Below are positions 1 through 5,980 of a DNA stretch of 7,860 nt, one piece after another (position 1 is the stretch's first letter; every line of letters begins with the position of its first letter). The DNA comes from Janthinobacterium lividum (GTDB lineage: Bacteria > Pseudomonadota > Gammaproteobacteria > Burkholderiales > Burkholderiaceae_D). The translations under genes were made by a program, and so were the position numbers. The stretch covers positions 1-7,860 of the forward strand of contig CAMBDR010000175.1 of the NCBI GenBank assembly GCA_945864765.1, read 5' to 3'. The notes under the pieces were generated by a model, which did no database searches, was not told the DNA's origin, and saw only the letters and a program-made list of their open reading frames with translations.

Positions 1-151
1 GATAATGATAGACCTTGGGCTTATTTACAACAGGCGTGGGCTCGGTATAGGACACACGAGGTGAGGTGTTTTGCCCCCAGGCAATGCTTGCCAGCACATA
101 TAAAAATATGCCGAAAAAAACGCTTCTCTGGATTTGTTTGCCTGAATGCAC
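1..151 (-). CDS. N-terminus of an exported protein, cut by the left edge
   Basis: An open frame with no stop runs from a GTG at 151-149 to the window edge, giving 50 residues. The protein begins MHSGKQIQRS, then has a hydrophobic stretch VFFGIFLYVLASIAW at about residues 11-25. This is a textbook n-region and h-region of a Sec signal peptide, with possible cleavage near residues 24-27 (SIA or AWG). The mature part starts QNTSPRVSYTEP and ends KPKVYHY at the edge. An AGGGG stretch lies about 9 bases upstream of the GTG and could be its ribosome binding site. The frame stays open further upstream but has no ATG; a TTG 27 bases upstream is the alternative start. The family is not recognisable from 50 residues. 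A short signal peptide followed by a K-V-Y-x-Y stretch is loosely like DUF4124-type periplasmic proteins, but this is weak. The gene is divergent from the depolymerase gene and shares its intergenic region. Confidence 0.6.
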   Translation of the reverse strand, partial: MHSGKQIQRSVFFGIFLYVLASIAWGQNTSPRVSYTEPTPVVNKPKVYHY

Positions 152-250
152 GATATGCCGCCCCTGAATTGATATTGGCAATCCAATCTTGTTGATCTTA
201 TATTGCCGATAGAAAATTGATGCCGACAGTCATTTTACCCGATTCTGCCC

Positions 251-258
251 TATAAAAT
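251..258 (+). promoter_or_regulatory. -10-like box upstream of the depolymerase gene
   Basis: TATAAAAT at 251-258 is the most sigma70-like -10 element in the 152-382 intergenic region. No good -35 hexamer sits 16-18 bases upstream; GTCATT at 229-234 is the nearest, with a 16-base spacer and a poor match. If used, transcription would begin near 264, just before the hairpin at 266-303, leaving a leader of about 120 bases before the ATG at 383. It could instead belong to an activator-dependent promoter or be a chance AT-rich stretch. Confidence 0.3.
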
Positions 259-265
259 ACACCAG

Positions 266-303
266 GCAAGTCGCAGCGGCAATAATCGCCGCACTTGCTT
301 TTT
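266..303 (+). terminator. terminator-like hairpin with T-run in the depolymerase leader
   Basis: GCAAGT (266-271) pairs with ACTTGC (293-298), and GCGGC (276-280) pairs with GCCGC (288-292). The loop is AATAATC, and four bases (272-275) are bulged on the left arm. A run of five T follows at 299-303. The form is that of an intrinsic terminator on the plus strand, yet no complete plus-strand gene lies upstream in the window. It could end transcription coming from left of the window, act as a leader attenuator for the depolymerase gene, or close a very short transcript started at the 251-258 box. Confidence 0.45.
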
Positions 304-382
304 CTGCCTGCCGCTTATGGCACAATGCGAAGTAGACAAAAAGTAGTTTGTAGCCGCCCCCAATTATGCCAAGGAGAATTGC

Positions 383-3037
383 ATGAAAATGAGTCACCTG
401 CCAAGTCGCACCTTACCTTGCCTTTGTTTCGCCCTGAGCCTTTGCAGCATGGCGGCACAGGCGGCACCCTTGCCTGCCTACAATGTGGATATCAAACAAT
501 CCGGGGTATCCGGCCTGTCATCGGGCGCATTTATGGCTTCGCAAGTGGGGGTGGGCTTTTCTTCTTACGTCAAATATGTGGGTGTGGTAGCCGGTGGCTC
601 CACCTGGTGCTCCAAAGGTCAACTCAGTAATGCCACCGGCATGTGTATGGCAGCCACCACCGCCGGCATTGGGCCAACACCCGCCGATTATGTCAGTTGG
701 ATCAACGCCCGCTCAACCGATGGCAGCATCGATAACAAAAGCAATTTGGCAGCACAGCGTTGGTGGTTGTTTTCCGGCGCGTCCGATACCACCGTCTACC
801 CTTATGTGGACGACGCCAATCAAACGGTGATGAATTCGTTTGTCAGCGCAGGCAATCTGGTCTATGTCAACCGCCGCTCGGGCACCGCCCACACCATGCC
901 CACCTTGAGCTACGGCGGCGCTTGCGGCACCACCGCCTCCCCCTGGGTGGGCAATTGCTCGTATGATGCCGCCGGGGCCATGTTTGCGCATATGTATGGC
1001 ACACTCAACGCGCGCAACGGCGGCACATTGGGTGGCACGTATATCGATTTCGACCAAACCGAATTTATCACCAGCGGCCATGGCGTGGCCGCCACCGGGC
1101 ATGCCTATATTCCCGCCGCCTGCGCTTCCGGTGCTTTGTGCAAAGCGCATATCGCACTGCACGGCTGCAAACAAATGGATGCCGGCGTGGGCGATGCATT
1201 TTACAAACATGCTGGCTATAACGAATGGGCCGATACCAATAACATCGTCATGATCTATCCACAAACCAGCCAAAGCAGTATCGGCAACCCGAATGGTTGC
1301 TGGGATTGGTGGGCCTATGACGATAGCAATTATTCGATTAAATCCGGGCGGCAAATGGCCTTGATGGACAAGATTTTTAAACGTGTCGCCAGCGGCTTTG
1401 TGGCTTTACCCACACCAGGCGGCCTGACGGTGAGCGGCAGCACCAATACCTCGGTCAGTTTGAGCTGGAATGCGGTGGTAGGTGCCAGCGGGTACAACAT
1501 CTACCGCAATGGCAGCAAGATCAACCCCAGCTTAAATGCCGCCACGACCTACACCGACAGCAGCGGTTTGACTACGGGCACGTCGTATAGCTATAGCGTC
1601 AACGCACAAAACGCCAGCGGCCAGCAATCGGCGCAAACCACCGCCGTAATAGGCACCACCACCGGCAGCCCGCCCGCCTTGGCGGCACCCACCACGGTCG
1701 CCGCAATTTCACCCACCGCCACCAGCATTACCATTAACTGGAATGCGGCCCAGGGGGCCAACTTACGCGGTTATAATGTGTATCGCGCCACCGTTTCGGG
1801 CGGGCCTTACACCAAAGCCAATGCCAGCGAACTGGCCAGTTCGGAATTATCGTATGTGGCCTCAGCCCTAAACAATAGTACAACGTATTATTTCGTGCTG
1901 CGTGCGGTCAATACCAGCGGGGTCGAAACCGCTAACTCAAGCCAGGTCAGCAATACCACCACCACCGGCTATGCCTGTACCGAAGCCACCGCCTGCGTCT
2001 GGGATCATTACAATGCCGGGCGGGCGGTATTTAGTGCCAACTTCCTCAATTATTTGGCCAAGGGCTCCAACCAGGATTTGGGTTCAACCAGTTATTGCGG
2101 CGGAGCCGTCGGTGCCACTACGCCCATTACCGTCAAAAACACCGCTGCCAATTACTATGAAAAAGGCGCATGCACGCCGACCGGCTTTGATACAGGTACA
2201 CCCACCGTCCCTACCAATTTAAGTGTTGCCAGTGTCGCCGATACCACCGCCCAATTAAGCTGGACGCCTTCGTCAGGCAGTGCCCTGACCGGCTACAATA
2301 TGTACCGTTCCACCACCAATGGCAGCGGCTATGCCAAAATCAACGGTAGTTTAATTGCCAGCCCGGCCTATTCGGATACGGGCTTACTCAACTCAACCAC
2401 GTATTATTATGTGGTGCGCGCCGTCGATAATGCGGCTGTGGAAACAGCCAATAGCAACCAGGCCAGTGCCACCACCCTGGCGGCTGGTGCGACGCAAAGC
2501 ATCAATATTAGCGCCAACAATACCGCCGCCAGCACCGCGCCCTCCGGTTACACCAAGGCCACTTGCAGCACGGGTGCCACGCCGGAAGTCGGCACCCTGG
2601 GTAACCTGGCCATGGGGCGCGGTTCAGACGGCAAATGCAACCGCGCGGTATTGTCGTTTGACACCAGTGCCATTCCCGATGGCGCTACCATCACCAAAGC
2701 CTGGCTCACGGTCAACTTCAGTTCCATTTCGGGCGACCCCTGGGCTTCCCCGGCCGGCAATACCTTGGTGATTGATGTGAAAACCGGCGTCTACGATGCC
2801 ACCCAGGGCACCGAAACGGGCGACTGGAGTTCTGCCCCCACGGCCAGCGCGGTCGCCACCATTCCAAAGTTTACCAGCGGGGCGGCACAATCGTCCAACT
2901 TTGGTGCGCTGGGTTTGGCGGCGATTGCCAAAGCAGGCTTAACGCAATTGAAATTGCGCTTTTCGGCAAATCAAAGCAGCAGCCTGATTTACTTGTTCAT
3001 TACCAAAAACGCCACGCTGCATATTGAATATCAATAG
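383..3037 (+). CDS. secreted type 2 short-chain-length PHA (PHB) depolymerase, multidomain
   Basis: The 884-residue enzyme is predicted to hydrolyse extracellular poly(3-hydroxybutyrate)-type polyester. The start ATG has AAGGAG at 371-376, six bases upstream. A Sec signal peptide ends around A27 (AQA). The catalytic domain is about 28-338. Its lipase box is GLSSG (44-48, nucleophile S46), with probable D135 in SGASDTT, H170 in GTAHT, and the oxyanion motif LHGCKQ (259-264). The lipase box precedes the oxyanion motif, as in the circularly permuted type 2 fold of the Penicillium funiculosum depolymerase, and the Ser-Asp-His spacing is close to that enzyme. FN3 domains follow at about 343-425 and 435-527. 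A PHB-depolymerase-type binding module at about 530-599 carries AGRA, AKGSNQ and ANYYEKGAC. FN3-3 is at about 607-698 and a C-terminal beta-sandwich resembling DNRLRE/CBM-like modules at about 702-884 (SFDTSAIPDGATIT). Cysteines at 181/192, 248/253 and 262/306 could form disulfides. The gene is monocistronic and converges on the 3093-4070 gene. Confidence 0.9.
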   Translation: MKMSHLPSRTLPCLCFALSLCSMAAQAAPLPAYNVDIKQSGVSGLSSGAFMASQVGVGFSSYVKYVGVVAGGSTWCSKGQLSNATGMCMAATTAGIGPTPADYVSWINARSTDGSIDNKSNLAAQRWWLFSGASDTTVYPYVDDANQTVMNSFVSAGNLVYVNRRSGTAHTMPTLSYGGACGTTASPWVGNCSYDAAGAMFAHMYGTLNARNGGTLGGTYIDFDQTEFITSGHGVAATGHAYIPAACASGALCKAHIALHGCKQMDAGVGDAFYKHAGYNEWADTNNIVMIYPQTSQSSIGNPNGCWDWWAYDDSNYSIKSGRQMALMDKIFKRVASGFVALPTPGGLTVSGSTNTSVSLSWNAVVGASGYNIYRNGSKINPSLNAATTYTDSSGLTTGTSYSYSVNAQNASGQQSAQTTAVIGTTTGSPPALAAPTTVAAISPTATSITINWNAAQGANLRGYNVYRATVSGGPYTKANASELASSELSYVASALNNSTTYYFVLRAVNTSGVETANSSQVSNTTTTGYACTEATACVWDHYNAGRAVFSANFLNYLAKGSNQDLGSTSYCGGAVGATTPITVKNTAANYYEKGACTPTGFDTGTPTVPTNLSVASVADTTAQLSWTPSSGSALTGYNMYRSTTNGSGYAKINGSLIASPAYSDTGLLNSTTYYYVVRAVDNAAVETANSNQASATTLAAGATQSINISANNTAASTAPSGYTKATCSTGATPEVGTLGNLAMGRGSDGKCNRAVLSFDTSAIPDGATITKAWLTVNFSSISGDPWASPAGNTLVIDVKTGVYDATQGTETGDWSSAPTASAVATIPKFTSGAAQSSNFGALGLAAIAKAGLTQLKLRFSANQSSSLIYLFITKNATLHIEYQ

Positions 3038-3064
3038 CCCGGCGCACCGACCAAAATCCGCCAA

Positions 3065-3102
3065 AGCCCGCCGTCCTGGCGGGCTGTGCGCTTTAGCCCG
3101 CC
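3065..3102. terminator. convergent GC hairpin with two alternative pairings
   Basis: AGCCCGCC (3065-3072) pairs perfectly with GGCGGGCT (3078-3085) around a five-base loop. A second copy of AGCCCGCC at 3095-3102 can pair with the same central arm around a nine-base loop, so the two hairpins exclude each other. The region lies between the depolymerase stop (3037) and the stop of the minus-strand gene (3093), with the second copy overlapping that stop codon. On the minus strand the first hairpin is followed only by TTTGG and later TTTT; on the plus strand by GTGCGCTTT. It is probably a bidirectional terminator with weak U-tails. Confidence 0.5.
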
Positions 3103-4070
3103 TGAGCCAACAATGCTGATCGGTCGTCCACGCCGCTTTCGGTGAGCACCGCCAAGGCCACAATCGGGTTAGCCAAAGCAGGATCGGCACAACGCCAGTT
3201 ATCCTGTTTGCGCCGCAGCATGAGCACCGTTTGCACTGGCTGGGGGCTACGCAAATTGTCTTCGAGCGACGTTAACTCAGAGCAACAATAATTATTGCAA
3301 ATATCGGAGCGCATTTCTTTGCTCAAGCTACATCCCTTGGCGGTATGGTTAATGCATGAGCCATGCATCGTATAGTTGGCCAGGCGCGCGGTATAGGCAT
3401 TAACGACCTGTTCAGGCTGCATTTCCGGGTGTTGTATGATAAAGCGCTGCAGAGTCGCCACCGTCAGGTAAGCATGGTCGCCGCCCAGGGTACAACATCC
3501 ACCGCCACAGGCAGCACACAAATGCCCCGGCAGGCGTGATTCAATCGGTGCCAACGCCGTCGTGAAAGTGGGTGACACAGCCTGGCTGGCCGACTCATTG
3601 GCCGACTCATTGGCCGACTCATTGTCCAATTCGCTGGCAGAAAACGCCATGGCGATCTTCTTGCGCAAATGGGCGCGATAGCGTTTGCGCCGCAAGCGCG
3701 ATAGCTTAAGCAGTTGGCGTGGGCCGGAGGGCAATTGGACTTGCCTGATCAAACCAGGGTTGGGGTCCTGTGCCAGGCTGGCATGTAACAAGCCCCAGGC
3801 GTGTTGATTTTCCTCTGATTTGCCTGATGAATACTGCTGCATCAAGGCATTATGCGCAGCCTGCGCCCGAGCTTGTCTGGCATACCGTTCGAGATAATTT
3901 CTAAACAACACCTCACCCATCACAAAACGCTTGGCAAGCACCATTTTGCAAGCAACCTGAGCACAACAGGGCCAGGGATCGGGCGTTTTGGCAGCCAGCG
4001 CAAGCTGGTGCGACAGCGCAACGCCACAAACCACGCAGCCAGGTTTTGCCTGGTTTAGACCATTCAACAT
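3093..4070 (-). CDS. cysteine-rich YkgJ-like metal-chelating protein
   Basis: The protein has 325 residues and no signal peptide, so it is probably cytoplasmic. I chose the ATG at 4070 because GGGAG lies six bases before it and it sits 19 bases after the nudC stop; an open frame further upstream would overlap nudC by about 145 bases. An N-terminal Cys cluster (C12, C15, C35, C36, C41) looks like a small zinc-binding knot. A basic stretch follows at about 105-140, then a low-complexity NESA repeat (150-161). The main Cys domain has C185, C188, C192, C193 (CAACGGGCC), then C239, C247, C258, C262 and C263 (KGCSLSKEMRSDICNNYCC). The CxxCxxxCC plus C-x-L-x-x-x-M-R-S-x-x-C-N-x-Y-C pattern resembles the YkgJ family of presumed Zn/Fe-chelating proteins, whose function is unknown. 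It is the last gene of the EF-hand/nudC cluster. The family link is moderately sure; no function can be given. Confidence 0.75.
   Translation of the reverse strand: MLNGLNQAKPGCVVCGVALSHQLALAAKTPDPWPCCAQVACKMVLAKRFVMGEVLFRNYLERYARQARAQAAHNALMQQYSSGKSEENQHAWGLLHASLAQDPNPGLIRQVQLPSGPRQLLKLSRLRRKRYRAHLRKKIAMAFSASELDNESANESANESASQAVSPTFTTALAPIESRLPGHLCAACGGGCCTLGGDHAYLTVATLQRFIIQHPEMQPEQVVNAYTARLANYTMHGSCINHTAKGCSLSKEMRSDICNNYCCSELTSLEDNLRSPQPVQTVLMLRRKQDNWRCADPALANPIVALAVLTESGVDDRSALLAQAG
3587..3622 (-). repeat. three tandem 12-bp units coding for a NESA repeat
   Basis: The unit TGGCCGACTCAT (plus strand) occurs three times exactly at 3587-3598, 3599-3610 and 3611-3622. On the coding strand it gives the peptide DNESANESANESAS. 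The unit length is a multiple of three, so copy-number change would lengthen or shorten the acidic linker without a frameshift. The linker lies between the basic segment and the main Cys domain of the 325-residue protein. Confidence 0.9.
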
Positions 4071-4089
4071 TTCATTCTCCCTGCATCCA

Positions 4090-4920
4090 TCAAAGTTTTG
4101 CTGATTTGGCCGGAAAGAAGGTATTGACCAACTTGCCAGAAATCGAGACCTCGGAATAAGGTTGCTCAAACGCATCTTGCGGCCCAAACCAGCGCGCTTC
4201 GGCGATTTCGTTTGCATCGACTTTGATTTCGCCACTCAGATAGTCGGCCGTCCAGGCGATCATTAGTGAATGCGGAAAAGGCCAGGATTGGCTGGCGAAA
4301 TAGCGTAAATTCGTCACCCGCAAACCGACTTCTTCCATCACTTCGCGGTGTATCGCTTCTTCAATCGATTCCCCTGCTTCCAAAAAACCGGCTAATGGGG
4401 TGAATCGCTTGGTCGGCGAATGCACATGGCGCGCCAATAATACCTCGTCCCCTTTTTTGATCAAGACCATCATGGCGGGCGAAATGCGCGGGTAAGCAAT
4501 CATATGGCAAGCCGGGCATTTGAAGGCGCGCTCGCCTGCGGCCAATTGCATGGGGGTAGCGCATGCGCCGCAAAAACGATGGGTGCGCGCCCATTCTGCA
4601 ATTTGGTAGGCGCGCCCCGCCAGGCTTAAAAACTCATCATCGAACGCACCAATCAAGGCGCGCAGATTTTTAAAAATCCAACCTTGGGCAGCTGGTGCTT
4701 GTGCATCCACCCAGGTAGCACGGCAATAATGCTGTTGCCATAAACCAATGGGATACAAGGCATCTTCACGCACGCCATGCAATGCCAACGCAGGCGCATC
4801 GGGCAAGGCCAGGTCGTGCTCGCGCACCAGTAATTCATTACCGCGAAAGGTAAAGGTAAGCTGGCTTTCATGCTCAATAGGGGCCATGAGCGGGGTAAAG
4901 TCGGCGGGTGTTTTCAGCAT
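4090..4920 (-). CDS. nudC: NAD(H) pyrophosphatase, Nudix family (NudC)
   Basis: The enzyme cleaves NAD(H) to NMN(H) and AMP; E. coli NudC also removes 5'-NAD caps from RNA. The protein has 276 residues (E. coli NudC has 257). The N-terminal domain is about 1-112. A zinc ribbon follows with C117, C120, C135 and C138 (FCGAC and FKCPAC). The Nudix box is perfect at 178-200: G178, E184, R192, E193, E196, E197, G199. The NudC signature is SQSWPFPHSLM at 210-220, with Ser at 212 where most members have Pro. I chose the ATG at 4920: it lies two bases after the EF-hand gene's stop, with GGGAAG eight bases upstream. A TTG at 4938 is in frame but would overlap the upstream gene. Such close spacing suggests translational coupling with the EF-hand gene. 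Confidence 0.93.
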   Translation of the reverse strand: MLKTPADFTPLMAPIEHESQLTFTFRGNELLVREHDLALPDAPALALHGVREDALYPIGLWQQHYCRATWVDAQAPAAQGWIFKNLRALIGAFDDEFLSLAGRAYQIAEWARTHRFCGACATPMQLAAGERAFKCPACHMIAYPRISPAMMVLIKKGDEVLLARHVHSPTKRFTPLAGFLEAGESIEEAIHREVMEEVGLRVTNLRYFASQSWPFPHSLMIAWTADYLSGEIKVDANEIAEARWFGPQDAFEQPYSEVSISGKLVNTFFPAKSAKL

Positions 4921-4922
4921 GA

Positions 4923-5498
4923 TCAAAACTTCCCGCAATACAAAAGATTGCCGGGGGCATCCGGGTCATCGCTGGTAATAAATTCGAGCGCCAATTTTTC
5001 GATATCGGCCATCGTCAGGCGGCCATCGCCATCGCTATCCATTTTGGCAAAGGCGCTGGCGGCGTCTGCATCGGAACCCAGCACCAGTAACATTTGTTGA
5101 TATTCATTGAGATTGATAGTGCCACTGGCATCGTGATCGAGCAATAATTTAATTTGATGACTGGCCAAACGCACCCAGGGCGCAGCGGTGCCCATGTTTT
5201 TGCATTCCAGTGCCTGGCGCTGCAAATAGCTCAGATATTCGGGCAGTGAAACCTGGCCGTCATGGTTGGTGTCAGCCGCGCGAATCAAGCGCATAAACAT
5301 ATCCTGGCAACTCTGGCGCAGAGCCGCAAGCCGGGTTTCGAACAGGTCAGGGTCTTGCTCGCGCCAGCCGAATACCTCGCTGGCGATATCGGCAAAGCCC
5401 AAAAAGTCATTCAGACTTAAAAATTGATTGTGGTTGCGGTCGTAATGTTCAAACAAGGTGGTGAATTTTCGAACCTGTACCGGGGATAGCGCTTGCAT
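4923..5498 (-). CDS. four-EF-hand calcium-binding protein
   Basis: The protein has 191 residues and lacks a signal peptide or membrane segment, so it should be a cytoplasmic Ca2+ sensor or buffer. Four EF-hand loops are visible. EF1 is at 20-31 (DRNHNQFLSLND, with Gln in place of the usual Gly at loop position 6). EF2 is at 76-87 (DTNHDGQVSLPE) and EF3 at 121-132 (DHDASGTINLNE). EF4 is at 154-165 (DSDGDGRLTMAD, ending in Asp rather than Glu). EF2 and EF3 are canonical; EF1 and EF4 may bind more weakly or prefer Mg2+. The overall plan, with a long segment between EF1 and EF2, resembles bacterial calexcitin or sarcoplasmic calcium-binding-type proteins. The ATG at 5498 has GGAG five bases upstream. 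The stop lies two bases before nudC, so this is the first gene of a three-gene cluster. Its partner is unknown. Confidence 0.88.
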   Translation of the reverse strand: MQALSPVQVRKFTTLFEHYDRNHNQFLSLNDFLGFADIASEVFGWREQDPDLFETRLAALRQSCQDMFMRLIRAADTNHDGQVSLPEYLSYLQRQALECKNMGTAAPWVRLASHQIKLLLDHDASGTINLNEYQQMLLVLGSDADAASAFAKMDSDGDGRLTMADIEKLALEFITSDDPDAPGNLLYCGKF

Positions 5499-5534
5499 AA
5501 CGACTCCATCATGATGTTAACCAGAACCCGCGCC

Positions 5535-5563
5535 AGTCTATCCGATTTCATCCCCATCGACAA
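5535..5563 (-). promoter_or_regulatory. candidate sigma70 promoter of the EF-hand/nudC cluster
   Basis: On the minus strand TTGTCG (5563-5558) and TAGACT (5540-5535) are separated by exactly 17 bases, each matching four of six consensus positions. Transcription would start near 5528, about 30 bases before the ATG at 5498. The -35 box overlaps the foot of the hairpin at 5562-5587. No other candidate in the 113-base gap was better. Confidence 0.35.
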
Positions 5564-5587
5564 GCACGCTGTGGAGGCAGCGTGCTT
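5562..5587 (-). terminator. strong hairpin after the carboxypeptidase gene
   Basis: AAGCACGCTG (5562-5571) and CAGCGTGCTT (5578-5587) form a perfect 10-bp stem with a six-base loop, 24 bases beyond the stop of the M14 carboxypeptidase gene. On the minus strand it is followed by GTCGATGG, so the U-run of a classical intrinsic terminator is missing. It may stabilise the mRNA 3' end or terminate weakly. Its position separates the carboxypeptidase from the EF-hand cluster. Confidence 0.45.
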
Positions 5588-5623
5588 ATTTGATTTGCCT
5601 GGTTGATCTGCCTATTTGATTTG
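5585..5623 (-). repeat. three 13-bp tandem units spanning the carboxypeptidase stop codon
   Basis: On the minus strand the units are CAAATCAAATAGG (5623-5611), CAGATCAACCAGG (5610-5598) and CAAATCAAATAAG (5597-5585). The first unit encodes the last residues Q-I-K and the TAG stop. The third repeats the same Q-I-K-stop coding text downstream, in a different frame because 13 is not a multiple of three. The last unit runs into the hairpin at 5562-5587. A matching two-unit repeat sits at the end of the neighbouring paralogue (7477-7502). Confidence 0.8.
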
Positions 5624-5980
5624 AACAAACTCAGCACTGATCGGCCCCCACGCGCCCGATGCATCTTTGGCGCGCACAAACACAATATGCTTGCCCGCTT
5701 TCAAACCCGTGGTATCGAGCGTTGCTTTCACCGCTTCGGTACTGCTATTGAATGCGCCGTCGCCAGCTGCCAGTGGTTTGGCCACAGCACCCGCACTCCA
5801 GGGTGGCACGTCAATATAATATTCCGCTGCTGAAATCGCCTGAGTCGCTTCGGTGCCATTGCGGTTATTGAAGCGGGTATCGGTCGCGCTCGCGCTCAAT
5901 GCCAAACTGGTGCCCGCCGTCACTGCGGTAGTGGCGGCATTGGGCACAAAAACCGGTTTCGTCACATCCGGCCCGGCGGG
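5612..5980 (-). repeat. duplicated C-terminal domain, copy 1 (in the complete gene)
   Basis: This stretch encodes residues 466-587 and the stop. It aligns without gaps to 7491-7859: both are 369 bases, and 103 of 122 residues are identical by my count (84%). The offset is 1879 bases, equal to one gene (1764) plus the 115-base spacer, so the pair looks like a tandem gene duplication. Shared landmarks are PAGPDVTKP, AEYYIDVPPW and GKHxVFVRAKDA. Confidence 0.9.

Noticed and set aside
318..332. Possible sigma54 promoter beginning TGGCAC upstream of the depolymerase
   Set aside because: The -12 GC is not at the required spacing (positions 331-332 read AG).
713..1354. Long minus-strand open frame of 213 codons opposite the depolymerase
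   Set aside because: It is antisense to a well-supported catalytic domain, has a Gly/Ala/Ile-rich composition and no recognisable motif.
3587..3622. Short direct repeats as a CRISPR-like array
   Set aside because: The 12-bp units are contiguous, without spacers, and encode an in-frame peptide repeat.
4071..4235. 55-residue N-terminal extension of the Cys-rich protein
   Set aside because: It would lie inside nudC on the same strand in another frame, and a good ribosome binding site precedes the ATG at 4070.
4921..4938. TTG start for nudC at 4938
   Set aside because: It overlaps the EF-hand gene, and the ATG at 4920 has a suitable Shine-Dalgarno and sits two bases after the stop.
5507..5516. 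10-bp palindrome CATCATGATG by the EF-hand ribosome binding site
   Set aside because: It is short and built of simple CAT/ATG steps; chance is a sufficient explanation without a second copy.
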